Below, piece after piece: positions 40,467 through 48,866 of a DNA stretch of 64,000 nt (position 1 is the stretch's first letter; the number at the start of each line of letters is the position of its first letter). This stretch comes from Collinsella ihumii (GTDB lineage Bacteria > Actinomycetota > Coriobacteriia > Coriobacteriales > Coriobacteriaceae): assembly GCF_900046475.1 (NCBI RefSeq), contig NZ_FCOU01000012.1:1-64000 (forward strand). Direction: 5' to 3'. A program made the position numbers and the translations under genes. A model generated the notes under the pieces. That model was not told the origin of the DNA, did not search any database, and saw only the letters and a program-made list of their open reading frames with translations.

Positions 40467-41657
40467 CTACGGGAGCGCGACCAGACGACGGTAGACGGAG
40501 AGGCCCTCCAGCAGCACGCGCTCGTCGAACATGAACGCATCGGTATGGAGCGCCGTGGTCGCATGGCCCAGATCGCCGCATACAGCCCGCTCGTCTTGCG
40601 GCGCGCCGACGCCGAGCAGGAAGAACACGCCGGGGATTTGGCGCTGGTAGAACGCGAAGTCCTCGGCGATGAGCAGCGGCTCGTCGATGCGCTGCAGCTC
40701 GGGCAGGACGGTCGCGGCGCGCTCGAACAGGGCATCGTCGTTGGTGACCGGCGGATAGCCCTCCGCGATATCGATGTCGTAGGTGCACCCGCACGACGAG
40801 CAGGCCTCGTCCAGGGTGCGCGCGAGCTCCTCTTTCGCCCGCTCGAACATCTCGTCGGAAAACACGCGCAGGCTGCCCGCGAGCGCCGCCTCCCCCGCCA
40901 CCGCGTTGCAGACCGTCCCCGCTTGCAGCAAGCCGAAGTGAGCGACGATGGGCTCATCTTGGCCGAGCTTGCGCACGAGCCAGCGCTCCGCGACCAGGAA
41001 GCGAGCGGCGGCGAGCGCCGCATCGTGCGTCTCCTCGACGGTCAGCCCGAAAGTCTTGGCTATATGCGTGCTCTGCCCGTGGATGGAGATGTGCACCTCG
41101 CTCGCCCGCGCAAGCAGCGGACCGGGGCGCGATGCCAAAGACCCCCAGGGGAGGTCCGGCCACACGTGGAACCCGAAGATGCGCTCAACCTGGTTGCGCT
41201 CGAACACGCCCGAGGCGCATACGCGCGCCGCGCCCCCCGTCGTCTCCTCCGCCGGCTGGAACACGAGCAGCACGTTGCGCGACAACGCGCCCGGCCGCTC
41301 GCGGACCACCCGGTCGAGCCACCCCGCCAGCGTCAGGACCATGGCCATATGGGCATCGTGGCCGCATGCGTGCATGCGCCCCTCATGTGCAGACGCAAAC
41401 GGGACGCCGGTCGCCTCCGCGATGGGCAGTGCATCCATATCGGCCCGGATGGCGACGGTGCGCGCCGAGCCCGTGTCGAACAGTGCGCAGACGCATCCGT
41501 CGCACGGATGGATCACCGTGCAGCTCAACGGCTCGAGCACGCGCTCGATATAGGCGATGGTCTCGGGCAGGCAGAAATCCAGCTCGGGAATGCGGTGCAG
41601 CTCGCGGCGGTGCCGGACGAGCTCGGCCAACGCGGCGTCGGTATCAAGTTCGAGCAT
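40467..41657 (-). CDS. M20 amidohydrolase, probable N-acetyl-diaminopimelate deacetylase
   Basis: A 396-aa zinc amidohydrolase. The M20D core has RADMDALPIAEATG, HEGRMHACGHDAHMAM (zinc ligands), VFQPAEETTGG and GFHVWPDLPWG, with a lid domain between about 180 and 290. M20D enzymes include hippurate hydrolases, IAA-amino-acid hydrolases and the DAP-pathway deacetylase. The location, divergent from lysA and near a DapH acetyltransferase, makes N-acetyl-LL-diaminopimelate deacetylation the best guess. GGAGG precedes the ATG at 41657. Confidence 0.82.
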   Translation of the reverse strand: MLELDTDAALAELVRHRRELHRIPELDFCLPETIAYIERVLEPLSCTVIHPCDGCVCALFDTGSARTVAIRADMDALPIAEATGVPFASAHEGRMHACGHDAHMAMVLTLAGWLDRVVRERPGALSRNVLLVFQPAEETTGGAARVCASGVFERNQVERIFGFHVWPDLPWGSLASRPGPLLARASEVHISIHGQSTHIAKTFGLTVEETHDAALAAARFLVAERWLVRKLGQDEPIVAHFGLLQAGTVCNAVAGEAALAGSLRVFSDEMFERAKEELARTLDEACSSCGCTYDIDIAEGYPPVTNDDALFERAATVLPELQRIDEPLLIAEDFAFYQRQIPGVFFLLGVGAPQDERAVCGDLGHATTALHTDAFMFDERVLLEGLSVYRRLVALP

Positions 41658-41896
41658 GGCTGACCTCCGAATCACAGGGCGCTCACGCCCTCCAGTATAC
41701 GCCGAAGATCGCATCCGCCCGCATCCTTCGCCTGCCCGCCCCCTCCCGAGACGGCGCAAAGATGCGTTCCCGCTCCCCCGCGCCGCCCCGATGCAGCTCA
41801 AAGCGCCCGTCTTTGAACGGCTGGCCGTGCGCAGGCGCAAGAGCAAGGTTTCCAACGTGTATCGTCGCAGCATTTGCTCTTGTAAGGCAAAGTGGC

Positions 41897-42061
41897 TTCG
41901 TGATAGCATGCCGCCATTCGATAGAGGTAGCGGGCGCGAAGATGCGCGAGGTAGCCGGCAGGCGATGACCCCGCGCGAAGGCAACCCCGCCGAACTCGAC
42001 CGTCGGGCGCGGCGCGATCGGGTGGGACCGCAGGGAATACCTGCGGGACTGTCTGCACGAA
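41897..42061 (+). promoter_or_regulatory. lysine riboswitch (L box) in the lysA leader
   Basis: The leader carries the ordered conserved pieces of the lysine aptamer: GATAGAGGT (41920-41928), GCGAAGGC (41975-41982), GCCGAA (41989-41994), GTCGGG (42002-42007) and GGGACTGTC (42045-42053). TTCGTG (41897-41902) can pair with CACGAA (42056-42061) as a closing P1 stem. No terminator T-run follows; the ribosome site AAGGAGG lies 22 nt downstream, so translational control is likely. Boundaries are approximate. Confidence 0.75.
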
Positions 42062-42090
42062 TCTTGCAGGAGCGCTATCAAGGAGGGGCA

Positions 42091-43410
42091 ATGCCTAAGC
42101 ATCCGTTTGTATCGAAAGACCGGCTCGTCGATATCGCCGATCACGTTCCCACACCCTTTCACCTGTATGACGAGGCGGGCATCCGCGCAAATGCCGAGGC
42201 GGTGCTCGACGCCTTTTCATGGAACCCCGGGTTCAAGGAGTACTTCGCCGTCAAGGCGAATCCCAATCCCGCCCTCATTTCGATCCTGCGCGACTACGGC
42301 TTCGGATGCGACTGCTCGAGCGACACGGAGCTCATGATCGCCGACGCGCTCGGGATCGGGGGGAGCGACATCATGTTCTCCTCCAACGACACGCCCGCGG
42401 CCGATTTCCGCCTGGCGCGCGACCTCGGCGCCATCATCAATTTCGACGACATCTCGCATATCGATTTCTTCGAGCGGGTCGCCGGGCCCATCCCCGAGAC
42501 CGTGAGCTGCCGCTTCAATCCGGGCGGGCTGTTTCGCCTGGCAAACGGCATCATGGACAACCCGGGCGACTCGAAATACGGCATGACGCGCGAGCAGCTC
42601 GCGCAAGCCTACCGCATGCTCGCCGAGCGCGGCGCCAAGACGTTCGGCCTGCACGCGTTTCTGGCGAGCAACACGCACGGCAACGAGTACTACCCCGCCC
42701 TCGCGCGCATCCTGTTCGAGCTCGCGGTCGACATCGCGCGCGAGACCGGCGTGCGCATCGGCTTCATCAACCTGTCGGGCGGCGTGGGCATCCCCTATCG
42801 CCCCGATGAGGAGCCCTGCGACATCCGCGCCATCGGCGAGGGGGTGCGCCGGGCGTACGAGGAGGTGCTCGTCCCCGCCGGCATGGACGACGTCGCGCTG
42901 TGCGCCGAGATGGGGCGCTTCATGATGGGGCCGTACGGCTGCCTCGTCACGCGCGCGATCCACGAGAAGCATATCTACAAAGACTATATCGGCGTCGACG
43001 CCAACGCGTGCAACCTCATCCGGCCTGCCATGTACGACGCCTATCACCACATCACGGTCATGGGGCAGGCGAACGGGCCGGATAAGAGCCGGATGCCGGC
43101 GAGTCGCACCTACGACGTCGTCGGGAACCTGTGCGAGAACAACGACAAGTTCGCACACGACCGCGAGCTGCCCGAGATCGAGACGGGGGACCTGCTCGTC
43201 ATCCACGACACCGGGGCGCACGGCCACTCCATGGGATACAACTACAACGGCCGCCTGCGCAGCGCCGAGATCCTGCTGCACGGCGACGGCACCTACGAGG
43301 TCATCCGCCGCGCCGAGACGCCGGCCGACTACTTCTCCACGCTCGACGTGCTGCCCGTCGGACGCGCGCTCATCGAGCGGGCGCGAGCACAACACGCGAG
43401 CGATAGCTGA
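42091..43410 (+). CDS. lysA: diaminopimelate decarboxylase
   Basis: A 439-aa PLP enzyme that makes L-lysine from meso-diaminopimelate. The PLP Lys is about residue 55 in EYFAVKANPNP, with LHAFLASNTHGNE, INLSGGVGIPY and the partner-subunit Cys in VGNLCENNDKF. AAGGAGG fixes the ATG at 42091; the longer frame back to 41557 runs through the riboswitch. First gene of lysA-dapA-dapB-dapH, 47 nt before dapA. Expression is probably reduced by lysine through the leader. Confidence 0.95.
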   Translation: MPKHPFVSKDRLVDIADHVPTPFHLYDEAGIRANAEAVLDAFSWNPGFKEYFAVKANPNPALISILRDYGFGCDCSSDTELMIADALGIGGSDIMFSSNDTPAADFRLARDLGAIINFDDISHIDFFERVAGPIPETVSCRFNPGGLFRLANGIMDNPGDSKYGMTREQLAQAYRMLAERGAKTFGLHAFLASNTHGNEYYPALARILFELAVDIARETGVRIGFINLSGGVGIPYRPDEEPCDIRAIGEGVRRAYEEVLVPAGMDDVALCAEMGRFMMGPYGCLVTRAIHEKHIYKDYIGVDANACNLIRPAMYDAYHHITVMGQANGPDKSRMPASRTYDVVGNLCENNDKFAHDRELPEIETGDLLVIHDTGAHGHSMGYNYNGRLRSAEILLHGDGTYEVIRRAETPADYFSTLDVLPVGRALIERARAQHASDS

Positions 43411-43457
43411 CCGAACGCGTGCCGACTCCGCACATCCACCATCTGAAGGGAGATACC

Positions 43458-44348
43458 ATGGACATCAGGAATCTGCAGGGATCCATCGTCGCCCTGATCA
43501 CCCCGTTCAACGCCGACGGCAGCGTCGACTACGCATCCCTCGAGAAGCTCATCGAGTTTCACATCGATGCAGGCACCGACGCCCTGCTGCCGCTCGGAAC
43601 GACGGGTGAGAGCTCGACCATGACGCACGAGGAGGACAACGACGTCGTCCGCTTCGTCGTCGAGCATGCCGCGGGGCGCATCCCCGTCATCGCGGGCTCG
43701 GGCTCCAACTGCACCCAGACCATGCTCGAGAAGAGCCTCATGTACCAGCAGCTGGGCGCCGACGGCCTGCTGCTCATCACGCCCTACTACAACAAGAGCA
43801 ACGAAGAGGGCATCTACCAGCACTTCAAGACGGTCGCCGACGCAGTCGACATCCCGTGCATCGTGTACAACGTCCCCGGGCGCACCGGATGCTCCATCAG
43901 CGTGCGCAACGTCGAGCGCCTTGCCGAGCACCCTAACATCATGGGCATCAAGGAGGCGAGCGGCTCCATCGCCTATGCGAGCGACATCGCGCACTGCCTG
44001 GGTCCCGACTTCAAGATGTACTCGGGTAACGACGACATGGTCGTGCCGCTCATGAGCCTCGGCGCCTCGGGAGTGATCTCGGTGTGGGCAAACGTCCAGC
44101 CCACGCTCGTCCACGACATGGTCCGCGCGTTCCTCACGGGAGACACTGCCCGCGCACGCAGCATCCAAGTTGAAGGCCTGCCGCTCGTGCATGCGCTGTT
44201 CAGCGAGGTCAACCCCATCCCCGTCAAGGAGGCATGCGCGCAGCTCGGCATGTGCGAGGCGAACTACCGCCTGCCGCTCGTCCCGATAGCCGACGCCAAC
44301 CGCGCGCGGCTCGTGGAGGCCATGAAGGGAGCTGGTCTTCTTGCTTAG
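43458..44348 (+). CDS. dapA: 4-hydroxy-tetrahydrodipicolinate synthase
   Basis: A 296-aa aldolase joining pyruvate and aspartate semialdehyde. Schiff-base Lys165 in GIKEASGS, Tyr137 in IVYNVPGRTG and the GTTGESSTM loop (about 48-55) are present. GAAGGGAG precedes the ATG at 43458. It overlaps dapB by 8 nt, so the two are translationally coupled. Confidence 0.96.
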   Translation: MDIRNLQGSIVALITPFNADGSVDYASLEKLIEFHIDAGTDALLPLGTTGESSTMTHEEDNDVVRFVVEHAAGRIPVIAGSGSNCTQTMLEKSLMYQQLGADGLLLITPYYNKSNEEGIYQHFKTVADAVDIPCIVYNVPGRTGCSISVRNVERLAEHPNIMGIKEASGSIAYASDIAHCLGPDFKMYSGNDDMVVPLMSLGASGVISVWANVQPTLVHDMVRAFLTGDTARARSIQVEGLPLVHALFSEVNPIPVKEACAQLGMCEANYRLPLVPIADANRARLVEAMKGAGLLA

Positions 44349-45081
44349 GATCGCCATCATGGGGGCCGGCCGCATGGGCGCGCTCATCCGCAGCACCGCC
44401 GAGTCCATGAGCGACGATACCGGCGCGTGGCTGTTTGACGTTGTCGCGCAGGTCGGCTTCGACCTCGATGCCGCCGATTCCGCCGCGCCGGCAGACGTCA
44501 TGATCGACTTCTCCAACGTGGCCACGCTCCCCGCCGTCCTGTCCTACGTTCAGCGCACCGGCTGCGCGCTGGTCAGCGGAACGACAGGGTATACCACCGA
44601 ACAGCTAGCCGAGCTCAAAGAGCTAGGTACACGCGTGCCGGTCGTTTGGTCGGGCAACTACTCAATCGGCGTCGCCGCGCTGCGCCATCTGTGCGCGCAG
44701 GCGACGCGCGAGTTGCCGGGCTTCGACGTCGAGATCGTCGAGTGCCACCACAACCAGAAGGCAGACGCGCCGTCCGGCACCGCGACCATGCTCCTGCAGG
44801 CCGTCGAGGAGGCCAAGGCGGATCCGGCCTATCACCCCGTCTACGGGCGACAGGGCATGTGCGGCGCGCGCGACCCGCATGAGATCGGCGTGCACGCGCT
44901 GCGCGGGGGCACGGTCGCCGGCGTCCACACCGTCAGCTTCTTTGGAACCGACGAGGAGGTCTCGCTCACGCACCGGGCCACAAGCAGGCAGATCTTCGTG
45001 AACGGGGCGCTTGCCGCCGCGACCAAACTCGTGCAGCGCGGCCCGGGGTTCTACACCTTCGACCAGATCATGTTCGGCTAG
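44341..45081 (+). CDS. dapB: 4-hydroxy-tetrahydrodipicolinate reductase
   Basis: A 246-aa NAD(P)H reductase: [14 protein letters not shown] at the start, SGTTGYT, and the catalytic [15 protein letters not shown] (His136, His137, Lys140). It starts at TTG 44341 inside the last codons of dapA, with GAAGGGAG some 9 nt upstream; no ATG lies at the conserved N-terminus. The overlap indicates coupling to dapA. Confidence 0.93.
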   Translation: MLRIAIMGAGRMGALIRSTAESMSDDTGAWLFDVVAQVGFDLDAADSAAPADVMIDFSNVATLPAVLSYVQRTGCALVSGTTGYTTEQLAELKELGTRVPVVWSGNYSIGVAALRHLCAQATRELPGFDVEIVECHHNQKADAPSGTATMLLQAVEEAKADPAYHPVYGRQGMCGARDPHEIGVHALRGGTVAGVHTVSFFGTDEEVSLTHRATSRQIFVNGALAAATKLVQRGPGFYTFDQIMFG

Positions 45082-45184
45082 GAATACGTCAATCGGTTGC
45101 TTTCGCGCCGGACGTCGACGCGACAAGATGGCCGCGGGCGACGGCGCGGCGCATACCTGCCGCAAGGACAAGGAAGGAGCACGC

Positions 45185-45886
45185 ATGAACGCGCAGGAAA
45201 TCATCGACTTCATCGCGACGGCGGAGAAGAAGACGCCCGTCAAACTGTACATCCGCGAGCGCGAGGGCGCCGGCATCGACTGGGGCGCCGCGCATGCATA
45301 CGGCAACGCCGACGGGCGCATCGTGTTCGGCGATTGGAAGGATCTTGCCCCCGTCCTCGAGGCCCATGCCGACGACATCGAGCACTTTGACATCGAGAGC
45401 GACTGCCGCAACTCCGCAGTCCCGCTGCTCGACCTCAAGAACGTCAACGCGCGCATCGAGCCGGGTGCCATCATCCGAGACCGCGTCGAAATCGGCGACA
45501 ACGCCGTCATCATGATGGGCGCCATCATCAACATCGGCGCCGTCATCGGCGAGGGAACCATGATCGACATGGGCGCGGTGCTGGGAGGCCGCGCCACCGT
45601 GGGCAAGCGGTGCCACATCGGCGCCGGCACCGTGCTCGCAGGCGTCGTCGAGCCCGCAAGCGCAACGCCGGTCATCGTGGACGACGACGTCATGATCGGC
45701 GCGAACGCCGTCGTGCTCGAAGGGGTCCACGTGGGCAAAGGCGCCGTTGTCGCCGCGGGCGCCGTGTGCGTCGAGGACGTGCCCGCCGGCGCGGTGGTCG
45801 CGGGTGTCCCCGCGCGCCTCATCAAGATGCGGGATGCGCAGACGGACAGCAAGACGGGCCTCGAGGAGGGCCTGCGCAAGCTGTAG
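45185..45886 (+). CDS. dapH: tetrahydrodipicolinate N-acetyltransferase
   Basis: A 233-aa left-handed beta-helix acyltransferase. Hexapeptide repeats fill about 90-205 ([59 protein letters not shown]) and the end AGVPARLIK is typical. Length and order match DapH (about 235 aa), which uses acetyl-CoA, rather than the succinyl-dependent DapD. It would commit the pathway to acetylated intermediates, matching the deacetylase at 40467. AAGGAAGGAG precedes the ATG. It lies 103 nt after dapB. Confidence 0.92.
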   Translation: MNAQEIIDFIATAEKKTPVKLYIREREGAGIDWGAAHAYGNADGRIVFGDWKDLAPVLEAHADDIEHFDIESDCRNSAVPLLDLKNVNARIEPGAIIRDRVEIGDNAVIMMGAIINIGAVIGEGTMIDMGAVLGGRATVGKRCHIGAGTVLAGVVEPASATPVIVDDDVMIGANAVVLEGVHVGKGAVVAAGAVCVEDVPAGAVVAGVPARLIKMRDAQTDSKTGLEEGLRKL

Positions 45887-45930
45887 CGACTGGGCGCGAC
45901 CGCACCCCAGTGGAGGCTCGCGAAGATAGG

Positions 45931-46011
45931 TCATTTGGGGACGGGTTCGTTCCAGCCCATCGGCGGCCCACGCGGCCGCCGATGGGCTGGAACGAACCCG
46001 TCCCCAAATGA
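45931..46011. repeat. 38-bp-arm perfect inverted repeat, GGGACGGGTTCGTTCC type
   Basis: Arms 45931-45968 and 45974-46011 pair perfectly across a 5-nt loop. The outer TTTGGGGACGGGTTCGTTCC matches the element at 112-165. It lies 44 nt past the dapH stop and 11 nt before the separate 200-bp element at 46023. Confidence 0.92.
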
Positions 46012-46022
46012 GCCAACCTTCT

Positions 46023-46221
46023 AGCGGAGGTTCCGGAACCCAGAGGTTCTGAATAATCGAGCTTTTGAGCGGGTGGATTTCGAACCAGCTCAAAAGGGCG
46101 CCTTCGGAGCCACCGTTTCCGCAGGTAACGGCCGAGAGACAGATGCGCTTTTTCGAGCGTTCTGAAACGAGTCGCTCATAACCTCGATTTTTCAGCACTT
46201 CTGGGCTCTGGAACCTCCACG
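46023..46221. repeat. about 200-bp hairpin element with conserved TTTCCGCAGGTAACG apex
   Basis: GCGGAGGTTCC near the left end faces GGAACCTCCAC at the right. CTGAATAATCGAGCTTTTGAGCG faces a right arm that reads CGCTCATAACCTCGATTTTTCAG, so the long stem holds despite base changes. GTTTCCGCAGGTAACG lies at 46115-46130, at the exact midpoint. A second copy is 53309-53509. It runs up to the -10 (TATAAT, 46240) of the next gene. Nothing codes here. Confidence 0.82.
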
Positions 46222-46239
46222 GGAGCTGCAAACGTTCGC

Positions 46240-46245
46240 TATAAT
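46240..46245 (+). promoter_or_regulatory. -10 element of the MBL-fold gene
   Basis: A perfect TATAAT 41 nt upstream of the ATG. The expected -35 position falls at the right end of the hairpin element 46023-46221, and no good -35 is seen there. Confidence 0.45.
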
Positions 46246-46286
46246 CCCCTCTCGGAAAAAACGAACCGACCGTAGGAGGGGCATCC

Positions 46287-47087
46287 ATGGAACTCACCCT
46301 GCTGGGAACGGGCAACGCGCTCGTCACCGAATGCTATAACACCTGCTTTGTCATCACGGACGGCACGAAGCGCTTCCTGGTCGACGGCGGAGGCGGCAAC
46401 GGCGTGCTCGTCCAGCTCAAGCGCGCGGACATCGACTGGCACGACATCCACGAGATCTTCGTGACCCACAAGCACATCGACCATATCGTCGGCATCGTGT
46501 GGCTCATCCGCCTCATCTGCCAGAACATGGCGAAAGGCGCCTACGAGGGCGATGTCACCATCTACGGGCACGACGAGGTACTCATCATCGTTCGCAGCAT
46601 CGCCGACATGCTTCTGCAGCCCAAGCAGACGCGCTTCATCGACGATCGCGTCCACCTCGTCACCGTCGAAGACGGCGAGACGCGCACGATCATCGGCCAC
46701 GAGGTCACGTTCTTCGATATCCAATCGACCAAGGCCAAGCAGTTCGGCTTCACCATGGACATGGGCGACGGCCGCAAGCTCACCTGCTGCGGAGACGAGC
46801 CGTACAACGAATGCGAGCGCGCCTATGCGGAAGACAGCACCTGGCTGCTTCATGAGGCCTTCTGCCTGCACGGCCAGGCGGACATCTTCTCGCCCTATGA
46901 AAAGCACCACTCCACCGTCAAGGACGCCTGCGAGCTCGCCGAGGAGCTCGGTGCAGAAAACCTCGTGCTCTACCATACCGAGGACCGCAACATCGCGCGC
47001 CGCAAAGAACTCTACGCCGCCGAGGGGTCTGCGTACTATCGCGGAAATCTCTACATCCCCGACGATCTTGAGACGATTGCACTGTAG
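46287..47087 (+). CDS. metallo-beta-lactamase-fold hydrolase, RNase Z-like
   Basis: A 266-aa cytosolic MBL-fold protein. MELTLLGTGNALVTECYNTC opens like RNase Z/ElaC, and the metal motif THKHIDH (His61, His63, Asp65, His66) is intact; later ligands are in CGDEPYNE and VLYHTED. It lacks the long exosite arm of true tRNase Z, so a phosphodiesterase or unknown hydrolase is as likely. GTAGGAGGGG precedes the ATG. Single gene with its own terminator. Confidence 0.82.
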   Translation: MELTLLGTGNALVTECYNTCFVITDGTKRFLVDGGGGNGVLVQLKRADIDWHDIHEIFVTHKHIDHIVGIVWLIRLICQNMAKGAYEGDVTIYGHDEVLIIVRSIADMLLQPKQTRFIDDRVHLVTVEDGETRTIIGHEVTFFDIQSTKAKQFGFTMDMGDGRKLTCCGDEPYNECERAYAEDSTWLLHEAFCLHGQADIFSPYEKHHSTVKDACELAEELGAENLVLYHTEDRNIARRKELYAAEGSAYYRGNLYIPDDLETIAL

Positions 47088-47129
47088 AACACCGCACGCT
47101 CCCCGATTGACCCACGCCGTTCACCGATA

Positions 47130-47167
47130 AGCCCGACGATCGCCTACGAGCAACCGTCGGGCTTTTT
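47130..47167 (+). terminator. terminator after the MBL-fold gene
   Basis: AGCCCGACG (47130-47138) pairs with CGTCGGGCT (47155-47163), followed by TTTTGCGTTTTT. Confidence 0.85.
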
Positions 47168-47274
47168 GCGTTTTTCCAGGCAGATTAACGCCCGGCTTCC
47201 CAGGCCTGCGCATGCGATCGGTCCGAATTCGGCAGCGATCGGTCCCCCTTGACCGTTTGGGGCGCTCAACAGCC

Positions 47275-47293
47275 CGCAAAACACTGTTTTGCG
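47275..47293 (+). promoter_or_regulatory. 19-bp dyad upstream of the glp-like operon
   Basis: CGCAAAAC-ACT-GTTTTGCG is a perfect 8-bp dyad 74 nt upstream of the first gene of the operon. Candidate operator for a regulator of glycerol-phosphate use; no regulator gene is adjacent. Confidence 0.5.
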
Positions 47294-47366
47294 TACTAAT
47301 CACATCTGGTAGTCGGCTTCGTACGATACACCCGACAGTGTCCGAAGCGAATCAGGAGGGATTCGT

Positions 47367-48866
47367 ATGGAGCAATGGGATGTCATCGTCATCGGAGCCG
47401 GTGTCGTCGGCTCGGCGGTAGCCCGCGAGCTTGCACGCTACCAGCTGCGCGTCGCCGTCCTGGAAAAGGAGCTTGACGTCGCCTGCGGCAACAGCAGCCG
47501 CAACACCGGCATGCTGCACGCAGGCTTTACCTACAAGCCCGGAACGCTCAAGGCGGAATGCGCCGTCGAGGGCAACAAGGAGTTCGACCAGGTCGCCGCC
47601 GAGCTCGGCGTGCCGTTCAAGCGCACCGGCAAACTGGTTGTGGGATTCACCGACCACGACATGGAGAACATCCTCAAGTTCAAGGCCATCGGCGAGCAGA
47701 ACGGCGTCGAGGGCATGCGCATCATCGACAAGGCCGAGATCGAGAGCATCGAGCCGCACGCGGGCGGCGAGTTCGCCATGTACGTGCCGTCCTCGGGCAT
47801 CCTCGACCCGATGGCGTACACGATCGCCCTCGCCGACAACGCGGCCCAAAACGGCGTGAAGTTCTTCTTCGACCGCAAGGTCACCGCCATCGAGCGCTAC
47901 ATCGCCAACAACTGCTATCTGGTCTACACCTCGCAGCAGACGTTCCGCACCAAGTGGGTCATCAACTGCGCCGGCGCCTACGCCAGCCAGATCTCCGAGA
48001 TGCTCGGCTATCCCAACTACCCCGTACGCGGCTTCAAGGGCGAGTACTTCGTGCTCGACAAGAAGGCCGGCCAGTTCCTCAAGATCCCCGTCTACCCCGC
48101 GCCCAACGACCGCGGCGGCTTCTCCACGCACGCCACCCCCACCGTCGACGGCAACATCCTGGTGGGTCCGGACTCCTATGTCACCGAGGACTGGGAGGAC
48201 TACAAGTGCACCAAGGACCACCTCGACGGGCTCATCCGCGACGGCTCGAAGATGTTCAAGCAGATGCGCCGCGAGTACTTCATCCGCAACTTCGCCGGCA
48301 TCCGCTGGAAGCGCGTCGATGAGGAGGGCAACGTCCTCGACTTCAAGCTCGAGAGCGACCAGCAGCACAACCCCAACACCGTGAACCTCGTGGGCATCGA
48401 GTCCCCCGGCGTCACCTGCGCGCTGCCGCTCGCCCGCCGTGCCGTCGCGCGCCTGGTCGAGGTCGAGAAGCCGAGCGTGAACGAGCACTTCAACCCGCAT
48501 CGCCCGGCGCCCAAGCGCTTCTACGACATGACGCACGAGGAGCAGGCGGCCGCCATCGCCGAGGATCCCGAGTACGGCGAGATCGTCTGCCGCTGCGAGA
48601 CCGTCACCCGCGCCGAGATCCGCCGCGCCATCAACAACCCGCTCGGCGTGCACACCGTCACGGGCATCAAGAACCGCACCCGCGCCACCATGGGGCGCTG
48701 CCAGGGCGGCTACTGCGAGACCCGCATCACCGAGATGATCGAGGAGGAGCTGGGCATCAAGCCGACCGACGTGCGCTACAACCATGCCGGCTCGTACATG
48801 TTCACCGGTCCTGTCAGGAGCGGCAAAACCGATGATTCCGCATCCGAAGGGAGCGTGAGCGCATAA
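47367..48866 (+). CDS. FAD-dependent glycerol-3-phosphate dehydrogenase-like oxidoreductase (GlpA type)
   Basis: A 499-aa flavoprotein. The FAD-binding DVIVIGAGVVGSAVARELARY comes first, then SSRNTGMLHAGFTYKPGTLK typical of DAO/GlpA/LhgO proteins. A C-terminal BFD-like [2Fe-2S] domain has Cys408, Cys410 (VCRCETVTRAEI) and Cys445, Cys450 (GRCQGGYC). It probably oxidises glycerol-3-phosphate or a 2-hydroxyacid and passes electrons to the next subunit. The ATG follows AGGAGGG. It overlaps the next gene by 1 nt (TAATG). Substrate is inferred from the operon type. Confidence 0.85.
   Translation: MEQWDVIVIGAGVVGSAVARELARYQLRVAVLEKELDVACGNSSRNTGMLHAGFTYKPGTLKAECAVEGNKEFDQVAAELGVPFKRTGKLVVGFTDHDMENILKFKAIGEQNGVEGMRIIDKAEIESIEPHAGGEFAMYVPSSGILDPMAYTIALADNAAQNGVKFFFDRKVTAIERYIANNCYLVYTSQQTFRTKWVINCAGAYASQISEMLGYPNYPVRGFKGEYFVLDKKAGQFLKIPVYPAPNDRGGFSTHATPTVDGNILVGPDSYVTEDWEDYKCTKDHLDGLIRDGSKMFKQMRREYFIRNFAGIRWKRVDEEGNVLDFKLESDQQHNPNTVNLVGIESPGVTCALPLARRAVARLVEVEKPSVNEHFNPHRPAPKRFYDMTHEEQAAAIAEDPEYGEIVCRCETVTRAEIRRAINNPLGVHTVTGIKNRTRATMGRCQGGYCETRITEMIEEELGIKPTDVRYNHAGSYMFTGPVRSGKTDDSASEGSVSA

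Noticed and set aside
41557-42090. N-terminal extension of LysA
   Set aside because: It runs through the lysine riboswitch and antisense to the deacetylase start; AAGGAGG before 42091 fixes the start.
46287-47087. True tRNase Z (rnz)
   Set aside because: The metal motif fits, but the flexible exosite arm typical of tRNase Z is not seen, so only the MBL fold is claimed.
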